NCBI GenBank assembly: GCA_937958045.1
Contig: CALFXL010000004.1
Span: forward strand, 1-64,000
From: an uncultured Opitutaceae bacterium
Lineage (GTDB): Bacteria > Verrucomicrobiota > Verrucomicrobiia > Opitutales > Opitutaceae
Direction of reading: 5' to 3'
Length of the DNA: 64,000 nt
Under the pieces are notes generated by a model, which worked only from the letters and a program-made list of their open reading frames with translations, was not told the DNA's origin and did not search any database. A program made the position numbers and the translations under genes. Position 1 is the stretch's first letter, and each line of letters begins with the position of its first letter. Positions 26,846 through 35,851 of this stretch are shown one piece after another.

Positions 26846-27709
26846 CTAGCGGAGCAGAAAGATCCAATGGCGGAGCGACCACGGCCACGTGCGCCAGGCG
26901 GAGCGAAATAACTGGCGTGCGCGTTGCGGATCGGTCGCGCGAACGAGCCGGCCTTCGGTGAGCCGCGCCTCGGCTAGCAGCCGTTTGCGCAGAGATGGAG
27001 GGATGTCGGGCGCGGTTGCGTGCTTCTCGTAGAAGCGCACGGTGTCGGCCGCGACGCGCAACGTTTTGGTCATGCTGCTGCCTTCGTGTTTTGTGTAGCG
27101 GCAAGTGACGGCGCCCGTGCACGCGAGTTTGCCGCCGTCGGCCATCGCACGAAACCAGTAGTCGCGATCTTCGCCGATGCGCAGCGATTCATCGATCAAA
27201 CCGGTGCGTTGCACCGTCGCGCGTGTGAGACCGACGCACGACGAAGTCTGGATAAACGAATGCTCAAACAACCAGCGCCGTGGTTGGGCGACCCACTCGC
27301 CGGGCGGCACGTAATGGCCGCGCGAGACGTTGTTATCGCCGTCCCAAATCTCGATCCCGGAAAACGCGAGCGACGCACCGGCTTCGAAGGCCGCGGCGAG
27401 ATGCGCCAGATGGTCGGGCTGCCAATGATCGTCGGCATCGAGAAACGCGACCGCATCGCCCGTGGCGAGCGCGAGCAGGCGATTGCGCGCGGCGGCGACA
27501 CCGCGGTTTTCGCCGAGGTTTTCGTACACGACGTTGTTTTTGGGATACGCCTGCACGAAGTCGCGCACGAGCGCTTCGGTGCCGTCGTTCGAGCCATCTT
27601 CGACGACCACGAGTTCCCAGTCGCTGTGCGATTGCCTGGCGACACTCGCCAGCGCGCCCGGCATGAACGGCGCGGCATGATACGCAGCGATGAGCACGCT
27701 GATCTTCAC
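26846..27709 (-). CDS. Family 2 glycosyltransferase (GTG start)
   Basis: A 287-residue protein. The GTG at 27709 is chosen because the fold opens exactly there (VKISVLIAAYHAAPFMPGAL) and the GTGA overlap with the epimerase stop repeats the pattern of its neighbours. VVVEDGSNDGTEAL and AFLDADDHWQPDHL are the GT-A nucleotide and DxD blocks. The exostosin-like gene follows after 25 bp. Confidence 0.9.
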   Translation of the reverse strand: MKISVLIAAYHAAPFMPGALASVARQSHSDWELVVVEDGSNDGTEALVRDFVQAYPKNNVVYENLGENRGVAAARNRLLALATGDAVAFLDADDHWQPDHLAHLAAAFEAGASLAFSGIEIWDGDNNVSRGHYVPPGEWVAQPRRWLFEHSFIQTSSCVGLTRATVQRTGLIDESLRIGEDRDYWFRAMADGGKLACTGAVTCRYTKHEGSSMTKTLRVAADTVRFYEKHATAPDIPPSLRKRLLAEARLTEGRLVRATDPQRARQLFRSAWRTWPWSLRHWIFLLR

Positions 27710-28788
27710 GCGCGACCCTCCGCAAACGCGAGCCAGGCGAGACTGCGTGCGAGTCCGGTGGCGAACGTGACCGGCGCGCGATAATTCAACGCCTGCGCGG
27801 CCTTGGTGTGCGGGAGTTTCACGCGGCACTGCTGCAACAACACCAGCTCCTGCGTGACGCGTGGTCCCGGCGCGGCGGGCAACGTCCACGCGTCGACCGC
27901 GGGAGGACGCTGCGCGGCGACGAGGAGATTTTTCACGGTGCGCTTGGCGATGCCCGGTACGAGCGGGAGCACGCTTTGCACGGCGGGCGTGGCGGCGAGC
28001 GATTGCAGACGCGCCGCGGTGCCAGGAGTGAAATCAGGAATGTTTTTCAACGGCGGAATCGTTGCGGGATCGATCCCAAGCGCGGTGGCGACACCGCCGT
28101 AGAACTCGCGCCACGTCACCGTTTCTTCATCGCCGACGAGATATGCGCCCGCGTGTTTGGCGTCCGCGGTGAGCGCGGCCTCCACGGCGGCGACGAGATT
28201 GTCGACGTAGATGCTGTTGCAAATGCCGCGGCCCTCATCGAGCAGCCACGCGCGACCACTGCGCAGATCGGTGGCGAGATCGGTGATCCATCGCGAACGC
28301 GGGCCAAAGACGACGCCCGGTCGCAACGCGAACCCGGCGAGTCCGTGACGCTGACAAGCGGTGTGAAAACTGCGCTCGGCACGGATTTTCGCGTCGTTGT
28401 ATTCGAGCGCGTGGCCGGTGTGCAGCGGTGAAGATTCGTTGGTGCCGGGTTCGGGCGACTGTCCATGCACGGATGCGGTGCTGAGATAAACCACGCGTTT
28501 GATGCCCGCGCGTGCCGCGGCCTCGGCGAGGATTGCGGGCATGGCTTCGATCTGTCGCGGATCGCCGATCGCGGCGTGCACGATCGCGTCGCAGCCAGCG
28601 AGCGCTTGCGCGAGACTGTTGGCATCGAGCGCATCGCCGATGCGCCAATCGATCGCAAAGCGCGCGGGCAACGCGAGACTCACGGGACGTCGCACGATGG
28701 GCGCGACTTCGTTAAGACCGCCGAGGTGAAAATGTTCAACCAGGCGCGTGCCGATAAAACCGTTGGCTCCGATGATCGCGATTTTCAT
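27706..28788 (-). CDS. NAD-dependent epimerase/dehydratase family protein
   Basis: A 360-residue extended SDR protein from the ATG at 28788. The nucleotide site is GANGFIG (residues 7-13); YLSTASVHG supplies the Ser/Thr and YNDAKIRAE the YxxxK catalytic pair. It likely modifies a nucleotide-sugar or a lipid-linked sugar for the polysaccharide. The C-terminal 100 residues are longer than in GalE-type enzymes and have no recognised domain. It overlaps by 4 nt with both the upstream Gfo/Idh gene and the downstream GT2 gene. Confidence 0.85.
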   Translation of the reverse strand: MKIAIIGANGFIGTRLVEHFHLGGLNEVAPIVRRPVSLALPARFAIDWRIGDALDANSLAQALAGCDAIVHAAIGDPRQIEAMPAILAEAAARAGIKRVVYLSTASVHGQSPEPGTNESSPLHTGHALEYNDAKIRAERSFHTACQRHGLAGFALRPGVVFGPRSRWITDLATDLRSGRAWLLDEGRGICNSIYVDNLVAAVEAALTADAKHAGAYLVGDEETVTWREFYGGVATALGIDPATIPPLKNIPDFTPGTAARLQSLAATPAVQSVLPLVPGIAKRTVKNLLVAAQRPPAVDAWTLPAAPGPRVTQELVLLQQCRVKLPHTKAAQALNYRAPVTFATGLARSLAWLAFAEGRA

Positions 28789-29882
28789 GGCTGGGCGGCG
28801 AGCTGACGGGCGCGTTGAGCTTCGGCTTCCGTGAACCACGGCTGCTCGAGCCATTGACGCTGCCGGTAACACGATTCGATGAGACGCAGCGAACGCAGAC
28901 CTTCTTCACCGGGCACGCGCACGGTGTCGGTCCCGCGAATCGCGCCGAGCACGTTGCTCAATTGCAGAATAAAACTCTGCGGATTCGTCGGCTGAAGAAC
29001 ATCGCCTGCCGGTGAAGACGAAGGCGGTGTGATGAGTTGTCCGCGCAGCGCGGAAGGCGTGCCGGCGAGTTCGACGGTGAGGCCGTTGGCGTCGTTGGTT
29101 TTCCAGCGCACCGAACCGCGCTCAAAGTGAAAATGGTATTCGTTGGCCGTCGCCCAATCACGGCTGAGATGTACGCGACCCTGCGCGCCGTTTGCGTAGT
29201 GGAGATCGACGACAGAGTTGGTTTCAAGACCGCCCATCGCATCGTCGCGATACGTGAAACGTGCAGGCTCGCCGAGCCACCACAGCAGCAGATCGAGGAC
29301 GTGCACGCCGATGTCGAGGAGCACGCCCCCGGGCGTCTGCGCTTTGTTGAAAAACGACGGCGTGGCTGCGGGCCAACGGAACGGACCGCCCTCGGCGATC
29401 GTGAAACGTTTCAGCGCGCCGAGCTGACCTTGGTCGAAGATCGTTTTGAGATAAACGCTCGACGGGAAGAAACGTTTGTAGAGGCCGACCGCCAGCAGGC
29501 GCTGTGCATCGCGCGCGGCGGCGATCATGCGTTCGCATTCGGCGGTGTCCGACGCCATTGGTTTTTCGCACAGCACATGCCAGCCGCGGCTGAACGCTTC
29601 GAGTGTTTGCGCCGCGTGAAAACGCGGCGGCGTGGCGATGATCACCAGACTGCCGGCGGGCGCGTCGCAGTTGACGAGCGCATCGCAGCCACGCGCTTCG
29701 GGAAACGCACTGGCGAGCACGCCGCGAGCGGCGGTCGACGGATCGACGAGCGTGTGGACAGCCAGTTCTCCGCGCGCACGCAATGCACGTAGCGTGGGCA
29801 GATAAAAGAGCTGCGACACAGCTCCGCAGCCGACGAGAACGACGGGGATGGGCGGGGCGGCGTTGGCGGATGAGGAGGACAC
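28785..29882 (-). CDS. Gfo/Idh/MocA-family oxidoreductase
   Basis: A 365-residue protein starting at a GTG (29882). The N-terminal Rossmann site is VVLVGCGAVSQLFYLP and the EKP motif is HVLCEKPMA, the hallmark of this NAD(P)-dependent sugar dehydrogenase family. The C-terminal domain includes DIGVHVLDLLLWWLG, typical of WlbA/MviM-like members. In polysaccharide clusters such enzymes oxidise the C3 of nucleotide-sugars, often before amination, but no aminotransferase is present here. Its stop overlaps the epimerase start, so the two are likely consecutive steps. Confidence 0.88.
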   Translation of the reverse strand: MSSSSANAAPPIPVVLVGCGAVSQLFYLPTLRALRARGELAVHTLVDPSTAARGVLASAFPEARGCDALVNCDAPAGSLVIIATPPRFHAAQTLEAFSRGWHVLCEKPMASDTAECERMIAAARDAQRLLAVGLYKRFFPSSVYLKTIFDQGQLGALKRFTIAEGGPFRWPAATPSFFNKAQTPGGVLLDIGVHVLDLLLWWLGEPARFTYRDDAMGGLETNSVVDLHYANGAQGRVHLSRDWATANEYHFHFERGSVRWKTNDANGLTVELAGTPSALRGQLITPPSSSPAGDVLQPTNPQSFILQLSNVLGAIRGTDTVRVPGEEGLRSLRLIESCYRQRQWLEQPWFTEAEAQRARQLAAQP

Positions 29883-29923
29883 GGCGAAGCGGAGAAAAGC
29901 GGTCGGCGGCGCGGCGTCGAGTT

Positions 29924-31099
29924 TTAGCGCGCGGCCGATGCTGGTGTTGCCAGCAGTTGCGATTGAAACGTGTGCTGTATGGTTGTTGGCGAAAACTCGC
30001 CCTCAGCGAGGGCGCGAATGCGTTGAATCGCCGCGGCGCGCGAAATGGGATCGCGCAGTTCGGAAGCCCATTGCGCGAAGCGCGGCATCTCGGCGGCGGT
30101 GAAAAAGTCCGGAAACGAACGACGCGCCGCCCAATGCCCGATGCAGCTGGCTGCGGGCGCGACGAGTGCGCAGGGCAGGTGCAGGTGCGAGTATTCGATG
30201 AACTTGCTCGGATAACTCGTCGCGATCCACGGCATTTCTTCGACGGTGCGCGTGTAGGCGACCAACAAACCGGCGGCGTGCTGACGCAGATGAGCGAGCG
30301 CTTCGCGATTGGTGGGGAAAAGCGGCAGCCAGTCGACGGGTGCTTCTGCGCGAAAAGCGCGGAGCTCGGGCGAGTCTTTGCAAATCAGCACGAGGCGCGC
30401 GCCGACGGAGTCGAGCGTGCGTGCGATTTCCGACATGAGCGGATACTGCGGAGCCCACACATGGCCCGCGTAGTAAACTTTTGGATACGTAAGATCGGGT
30501 TCGGCAGGTCCGGGAGGCGTCCAACCTTCGGGAATAGGCGGAAGCACGTGCCGTTTCTCGTCGGGCACGTCGTACACCGCGGCGAGTTCGGGGGACACGA
30601 ACCAGTTACGATGACTTTGCCGCAAGATCCACGCGTGGCGCTGATGCAGGCGACGACGCTCCTCGTCGGTTTTGGTGAAGGCCGCGGCATCATCGTGCAC
30701 GAGCAGCGAAAGTGGCGTGCCTGTTTGCCGAGCGAAATGCGCGGCGATCTCGGTCGAAAAATCGGCATGCGCGGCGAGATAACCAAAGATCGCATCCGGC
30801 GGCTCGGCAGCCGTCGCGCGGCGGCATTCGCGACCGAGCAACCACGTGCGAATGCGGCGCGACAATGCGTTGTCATGTCGAAACGGCGGCCACCACGGAC
30901 GGCGCAGGGGAAGATGCCGGATGGTCCAGCCTTCGGCCTCGCACGCGGAAGTATCCTGACCTCCCTCGGGAATGAGCGTGATTTTCCAACCGTCGGCCGC
31001 GAGACGGCGCAGATGCCGGAGCACGATGATCGGACTGCCGGTGCCCTCGGTAGGCGTTTGGCCGATGTAGGTGATTCGTAGCGGACGCGGGGAACTCAT
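29924..31099 (-). CDS. GT4-like glycosyltransferase
   Basis: A 391-residue protein from the ATG at 31099, overlapping the upstream stop by ATGA. MSSPRPLRITYIGQTPTEGTG is a GT-B N-terminal start, and the C-terminal region SYPSKFIEYSHLHLPCALVAPA holds the E-x7-like donor-binding segment seen in GT4 enzymes. The usual EX7E is not clear, so the family assignment is by fold pattern. It probably adds a sugar to the EPS repeat. Confidence 0.7.
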   Translation of the reverse strand: MSSPRPLRITYIGQTPTEGTGSPIIVLRHLRRLAADGWKITLIPEGGQDTSACEAEGWTIRHLPLRRPWWPPFRHDNALSRRIRTWLLGRECRRATAAEPPDAIFGYLAAHADFSTEIAAHFARQTGTPLSLLVHDDAAAFTKTDEERRRLHQRHAWILRQSHRNWFVSPELAAVYDVPDEKRHVLPPIPEGWTPPGPAEPDLTYPKVYYAGHVWAPQYPLMSEIARTLDSVGARLVLICKDSPELRAFRAEAPVDWLPLFPTNREALAHLRQHAAGLLVAYTRTVEEMPWIATSYPSKFIEYSHLHLPCALVAPAASCIGHWAARRSFPDFFTAAEMPRFAQWASELRDPISRAAAIQRIRALAEGEFSPTTIQHTFQSQLLATPASAAR

Positions 31100-32064
31100 G
31101 TGGCAACCAACGAGCGGCGGACGGGCAAAGGCGCGTTGAAAAGCTGACGGTGCATGGTGTCGAAATACGCCCAGTTGTTTTCGCGACGCACGAGATTGAG
31201 TCCATCTGCGAGTGCTTTGTAGCGGTGGCAAACATCCACCGCAGCGGCGAGCGTTTCCACGCGTGATTCGCCGTGAAGTTCGCGCAGGAGGAAATCGACA
31301 TGCCGGCGGCCCGTATCCGGTTCGTTGATACGTTGGTAGAGCGTGTAGTCCATGACCCAGCGGCTGGGCGGGATCATCATGATGTCGCTCCAGTCGATCG
31401 GCCAGAAATGCGTGCCATCGTGGAGAAACACCGGCGCCTGCCACTGACCGGGCGTCCACGGTTCGGAAAAAATGACCGCTTCGTACTCCGCGAAGAGCTG
31501 GTGGTAGTTTTCTTCCGGCAGACCGAAGGCGCGCAGATCCGCTCGGGTGCGTTCGATCTCGCGGCGTGCGACGGATTCGGAATCGGCGAGCGAGGTGATC
31601 GAAAGGCGCGCGCGCGCCACGATGTCCGGGAAGTCGTGGATGAAGTCGGCTTCGGCTTTCCACGCCAGTTCGCGCCGCGCGAGCTCCCAGCGGTCGTTTT
31701 CACTCTCGCCGAGAAACGGCATCACGTAGAAGGGGCGACGCAGCCGTCGGGTGTCGGCGAACACGACCTCGGGCACGCGAATGCCGGCACTCGCGAGCTG
31801 GCGAAGCCGAGCGACTTCGCGTTGAAGCACGTACTTCCAGGAAAATTCCAGACCGGCGAATTTCGCGACGCAGTGCCGTCCGCGAAACGTCACGTCGAAC
31901 GCCTGGCAGCACCAACTGTGAAAACGACGACGAACTTCCGCCTGAGGATCGTAGGAGCGAAGGATTTTTTGCGCGCCATCGACATCGAGCGGTGCGGAGG
32001 ACCAGACGGATTTTTGAAGGCCGGCGAGGGTATTGCGGGCGACGCGGCGCCAAAGGGGAACCAT
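31096..32064 (-). CDS. Kinase-fold (phosphotransferase-like) protein in the polysaccharide cluster
   Basis: A 322-residue protein from the ATG at 32064; a TTG four codons earlier is less likely. FRGRHCVAKFAGLEFSW followed by VLQREVARLRQLASAGIRVP resembles the ATP-binding lobe of eukaryotic-like and aminoglycoside-type kinases (Lys plus Glu). APVFLHDGTHFWPIDWSD resembles the Brenner-type catalytic loop and metal-binding Asp, but the standard HGD is altered. It may phosphorylate a sugar in the glycan, by analogy with heptose/Kdo kinases. This is inference; the sequence is diverged. Confidence 0.55.
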   Translation of the reverse strand: MVPLWRRVARNTLAGLQKSVWSSAPLDVDGAQKILRSYDPQAEVRRRFHSWCCQAFDVTFRGRHCVAKFAGLEFSWKYVLQREVARLRQLASAGIRVPEVVFADTRRLRRPFYVMPFLGESENDRWELARRELAWKAEADFIHDFPDIVARARLSITSLADSESVARREIERTRADLRAFGLPEENYHQLFAEYEAVIFSEPWTPGQWQAPVFLHDGTHFWPIDWSDIMMIPPSRWVMDYTLYQRINEPDTGRRHVDFLLRELHGESRVETLAAAVDVCHRYKALADGLNLVRRENNWAYFDTMHRQLFNAPLPVRRSLVAT

Positions 32065-32171
32065 ATCGATGCGCAAAGAAAGCTAGATTTTGGCGGAGTC
32101 GGAGGGTGTGACCGCGGCAAGGCGGTTCCCGAAGCTGGATGTTGAATTCGACATGAAGGCGAACGATGACG

Positions 32172-33152
32172 CTACGAGCGCGTCACACGTCGCCGAATAT
32201 GTCGGGGCATTTGCCGAAGGAAAGACGCAAGCGGACGAAGCATGAGAAAAACGCGCTCGGGAACCACTCGCGACCGACGAATGGAGACGGCTGCATCCAC
32301 GAGGTAGTTGAAATAACGCTCCGGTGCAAAAAACGTCTCATAGGCGAGACGCGCCTTGCGCCCGCGCTCTTCAAACTCCGGCTCGATGGCGCGCACGCGC
32401 TGCTCGACCGAGGCGATGTCTTTTTCTGCGATAAAGAGCGCGAAGGACGACCAGTCAGGACCTTCGCAGGGAATCCACGCATCCGCGATGATGATGGGGG
32501 CGATGCCGAGTTTGAGCGCTTCGAAAAGCCGGATGGAGTTGGGGCCGGCGCCGCGCGGGCACAGGATGAACTTGGACCGAAGACATTCATCGAAATATCG
32601 GCGCTGAGCATCTTCCTTGCCGAGAGGATCGTGTGAGAAGGCGTTGAAATCGGATGTATCCAAAATTCGGATATCCGGCGCGTTTATACCCAAATCGAAG
32701 AGCTTGCGTCGCACGGGATGGCAGTCGCGTCCGGCGAAGGTGAACAACCAGCGACGTTCCGACGCCGGCAGCGCCTGATCGGGAGTATACTTTTCCACGA
32801 AGGGATTTTTGAAATCGGGATGATGCAGTGCGTACGAGCCGGTGCGGAAACGACCTTTCCAAAAAGGCGAACGCGGCGCGTTGGCGTAGATGCCGGCGAG
32901 CAGAAAAGGCGGTTCCCATTGTTCGCTGAGATGAAAACATTTCTCCGGAAACCGACGTGGCAGCGGGTGATCGGCGAGCGCATCGCCGTGTGGTTGTGCG
33001 GCGTTGGTGAGAAAAATAATGTCCGCCTCTTTAGGCGAATCCACCCAGGTGTGGAGCGACGGCGACGCTTGCGCAAAGAGCGCGCGGAGCGCGACGAGCT
33101 GATGATTCCAGGCGTCTGGGCCTTCGGCGCAGGAGGTGGCAAAGATTTTCAT
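32172..33152 (-). CDS. Exostosin-like (GT47-type) glycosyltransferase
   Basis: A 326-residue protein. KFILCPRGAGPNSIRLFEALKLGIAPII is a clear exostosin signature. The N-terminal lobe has DSPKEADIIFLTNAAQ, similar to DRPEDADVCVLA in the paralogue at 25738. The C-terminal segment is basic (RRSRVVPERVFLMLRPLASFLRQMPRHIRRRVTRS), suggesting membrane association. The next gene upstream, a GT2, ends 63 bp away. Confidence 0.8.
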   Translation of the reverse strand: MKIFATSCAEGPDAWNHQLVALRALFAQASPSLHTWVDSPKEADIIFLTNAAQPHGDALADHPLPRRFPEKCFHLSEQWEPPFLLAGIYANAPRSPFWKGRFRTGSYALHHPDFKNPFVEKYTPDQALPASERRWLFTFAGRDCHPVRRKLFDLGINAPDIRILDTSDFNAFSHDPLGKEDAQRRYFDECLRSKFILCPRGAGPNSIRLFEALKLGIAPIIIADAWIPCEGPDWSSFALFIAEKDIASVEQRVRAIEPEFEERGRKARLAYETFFAPERYFNYLVDAAVSIRRSRVVPERVFLMLRPLASFLRQMPRHIRRRVTRS

Positions 33153-33215
33153 GGAAACGCTTAGTCCGCAGCCGTCGCTGCGGGAGCGCTTCGGCGCGGG
33201 AAATTTTTTCAGTCG

Positions 33216-34130
33216 TTACGACAATGACGCGATTTTCGCCTGCGCGCTGGCGGCGCCGCGGGCGCGCGCTTTTTCCAATCGACGCACAGGTTCGGGTTGT
33301 CGCGAAAGGCGCCAGGCATCGGTCCAGCGTTGGAGCCGACCGCGTTGGCGGGCCGGGCGATATGCACCGCGGAGATGGAGCACGAGCGGCGCGGAGCCGG
33401 CGATGCCTTCCATGAGACGTTCGAGGTAGGCGAGTTCCAAGCGACCGGCGGTCATGAGGTGACGCAAACGCAGGCGAGGAGAAAGACCGATGCCGAGTCC
33501 GCGATCGATCGCGGTGAACGCCATGTCGGAGTCGCCGCCGGACGTGAGCGAGGAGCCTTTGCGATCGAATTCGCGGCGCATGGGGTCGTTTTTCACCGCG
33601 TGCGCGTAGGCTTCGGCGACATCGCGACGAATGCACATGCCCGCGCCCGTCGGCGCGATGTCGTAACGATATTCGTTGGCCCATGTGAAACGTGTGACAT
33701 CGCGAATCGCGAGATAACAAAGATAAGGGCCGGCCCAATCGGGCGGCGGCGTATCAAATTCTCCAATACACGCTCCGCCATATGCGCCGAGATGCGGATT
33801 CTCGTCAGCGAGCGTCGCGGCGGTGGAGAGATAGTCGGATTGGAGAACATTGTCGTCGTCCACAAAGACGAGGAGGTCGCCGCTGGTTTCAGCGATGCCG
33901 CGTAGACGCGCGGGCGTGAGACCCAGTTCCTCTTCGCGCACGATGCGTGCATTGGGATGCCAGCCGAGATCGACGCGCCCGGCGAGCGGCTCGCGGGAGT
34001 GGTTGTCCACGAGAACAAACTCCCATCGTGCCGGCGAGAGATCCTGAGTGCGCAGCGACTCGAGTGTGCGCGAGAGAAAGTCGGCCCGGGGGTTATGCGT
34101 GCAGAGGATGACGGAGATCAGGCGAGGCAT
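33216..34130 (-). CDS. Family 2 glycosyltransferase
   Basis: A 304-residue GT-A protein. ISVILCTHNPRADFLSRTLES opens the fold, EFVLVDNHSREPL is the nucleotide block and LLVFVDDDNVLQSDYL is the DxD block. The region RKGSSLTSGGDSDMAFTAIDRGLGIG near 200-225 matches the acceptor-side motif of family 2. It lies 9 bp behind another GT2 gene, forming a pair. Confidence 0.9.
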   Translation of the reverse strand: MPRLISVILCTHNPRADFLSRTLESLRTQDLSPARWEFVLVDNHSREPLAGRVDLGWHPNARIVREEELGLTPARLRGIAETSGDLLVFVDDDNVLQSDYLSTAATLADENPHLGAYGGACIGEFDTPPPDWAGPYLCYLAIRDVTRFTWANEYRYDIAPTGAGMCIRRDVAEAYAHAVKNDPMRREFDRKGSSLTSGGDSDMAFTAIDRGLGIGLSPRLRLRHLMTAGRLELAYLERLMEGIAGSAPLVLHLRGAYRPARQRGRLQRWTDAWRLSRQPEPVRRLEKARARGAASAQAKIASLS

Positions 34131-34139
34131 CGTGGGTGT

Positions 34140-35036
34140 TTAAGCGTGGCGGAGCATGTGAAACAAGCAGCGCAGATTGTCGCGGCGGAACGGGCGCGCG
34201 CGCCAGGCCTTCCAGGCATATTTGCGTGCGGTGTGAAACTCGCGCCCCTCAAGCGCCCACCATGCCCATTCGCGGTGAACGGAACTGACGTCGGGATGTG
34301 CGGGCGCAGGTTGAAAATCGAAGGGCTCATTCAGTCCGGCCTGTGTGCGGGCATCGCGGCAGAGTTCTTTCAACAGACGGATCTGCTGCTCGCGCCGCGT
34401 GTAGTTGGTGCTTTGTGCATGGATGCGATAACGCAGCAGAGGCTCTTCGAGATTGGCGAGCGGGCCGAGCCGCGCTGCGCGGAGGAAGAGATCGTAGTCT
34501 TCGACGAATTTGTACTGTTCGCGATAGCCGCCAGTGTCGATCCACGCACGCTGCGGTCCCATGACGACGGGATGAATAAGCGCGCCACTGTTTCCGCGCA
34601 GCAACGCTTGTTGGATGGAATCGGGCGTGGTTGGCGGACGGTAGGTTTTCAAACGGGCGCCTTGCGCGTCGATGAATTCGACGCTCGAACCCACGAGAAG
34701 CACGGACGGGTTTTGCGCGAGAAACGCGTACTGTTTTTCGAAACGAGTCGGCTCGCAGAGATCGTCGCCATCCATGCGTGCGAACACCGGGGCCGTCGCG
34801 GCGGCGATGGCGTCGTTCATCGCGCCGACGATGCCGGTGTTGGGGCGCGAAATGATTTTCAGCCGGGCATCGCGCGCGGCGATCTCCTGGAGGATGCCGC
34901 GCGTATTGTCGGTCGAGCCGTCGTCGACGACGATGAGTTCAAAGTCGGCGAGCGTCTGCGCCTGCACGCTGGCGATCGCGTCGCGCACGTACGGAGCGAC
35001 GTTGTAGGCCGGCATGATGACGCTGAGAAGAGGCAT
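34140..35036 (-). CDS. Family 2 glycosyltransferase
   Basis: A 298-residue protein from the ATG at 35036, where the fold begins (PLLSVIMPAYNVAPYVRDAI). FELIVVDDGSTDNT is the nucleotide block and PVFARMDGDDLCEP the DxD block; YKFVEDYDLFLRAA is the catalytic ED segment. It resembles beta-glycosyltransferases of EPS clusters. Confidence 0.92.
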   Translation of the reverse strand: MPLLSVIMPAYNVAPYVRDAIASVQAQTLADFELIVVDDGSTDNTRGILQEIAARDARLKIISRPNTGIVGAMNDAIAAATAPVFARMDGDDLCEPTRFEKQYAFLAQNPSVLLVGSSVEFIDAQGARLKTYRPPTTPDSIQQALLRGNSGALIHPVVMGPQRAWIDTGGYREQYKFVEDYDLFLRAARLGPLANLEEPLLRYRIHAQSTNYTRREQQIRLLKELCRDARTQAGLNEPFDFQPAPAHPDVSSVHREWAWWALEGREFHTARKYAWKAWRARPFRRDNLRCLFHMLRHA

Positions 35037-35065
35037 GCGAAAAACGACGGTGCGATCCGGATCGC

Positions 35066-35809
35066 TCAGGATTGGGTTTGCGCGACGGCGGCCGGGCTCT
35101 GTGCGGGGGCGGGCACTTGGAGCATCTTGGAAACGATGAAAGCGAGGAAGCCGCTCGCGAGGAAGAACTCGGCGGTTTCGAGGTCCTGCCACAAAATCAC
35201 CGGGAAGCCGTAGTGGGGCTCGATGATCGCATTCAGGTATTCATACGTCACATACACCGCGAGGAAGGGCATGAAGAACGGCACGATGTACCAATCCACA
35301 AGGATGTGACTCCAGCGCGTGGACAGGAGCGGCCGCGCGAAAAGCCACACGAGGGCGCGTCCGAAAACGGTGTAGAGACCCACGAGGATGAAGACCTTGT
35401 GCACCACGTTGCCCAGCGCCTTCAGATTATGAACGGTGATTTCTCCCTGGATGTTTGCCTCGGCGAGCTCGGGCGGAGTCTCGATGCCAAAGATGCGTTG
35501 TCCCCAGCTGATCTCTTCCGCGGCGACAAAGAGAAGCCCCGCACAGAGGAAGGAAAAGGCGATGCCGAAAAGTTTGTCCGCCGATCGGAAGAAACGCCGC
35601 GCGAGCATGCCGGCGCCGAGCGCCGCCAGCGCGAAGAAAAGGCTTTGCAGGTTTTCGATGAAGCCGTCTTCGCGCACGAAGGTGTAGTAGTCGAGACGAG
35701 CGAACCGACGGAGCAGGAGAAAGCCGAGAAAGCAGACGGCCGGAATGATCACAAACAGCCATTGGAGGTGACGTGCGACGCGGTGATGCGGGGCGGATGG
35801 GGAGCTCAT
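35066..35809 (-). CDS. Polytopic membrane protein of unknown function
   Basis: A 247-residue protein with about six hydrophobic segments (LFVIIPAVCFLGFLLL, FFALAALGAGML, LFGIAFSFLCAGLLFVAAE, VFILVGLYTVFG, VPFFMPFLAVYVTYEY, FFLASGFLAFIVSK). The motif FVAAEEISWGQRIFG at the end of the third segment, followed by NIQGEITVHN, is striking because charged residues sit at the membrane border. I do not recognise a characterised family. It sits between a GT4 and a GT2 gene, so a role in acceptor handling, polymerisation or transport of the glycan is possible. Confidence 0.75.
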   Translation of the reverse strand: MSSPSAPHHRVARHLQWLFVIIPAVCFLGFLLLRRFARLDYYTFVREDGFIENLQSLFFALAALGAGMLARRFFRSADKLFGIAFSFLCAGLLFVAAEEISWGQRIFGIETPPELAEANIQGEITVHNLKALGNVVHKVFILVGLYTVFGRALVWLFARPLLSTRWSHILVDWYIVPFFMPFLAVYVTYEYLNAIIEPHYGFPVILWQDLETAEFFLASGFLAFIVSKMLQVPAPAQSPAAVAQTQS

Positions 35810-35851
35810 GGCATGGGTATTGGTAATGTGGATACGACCAGGAATAGGCGG

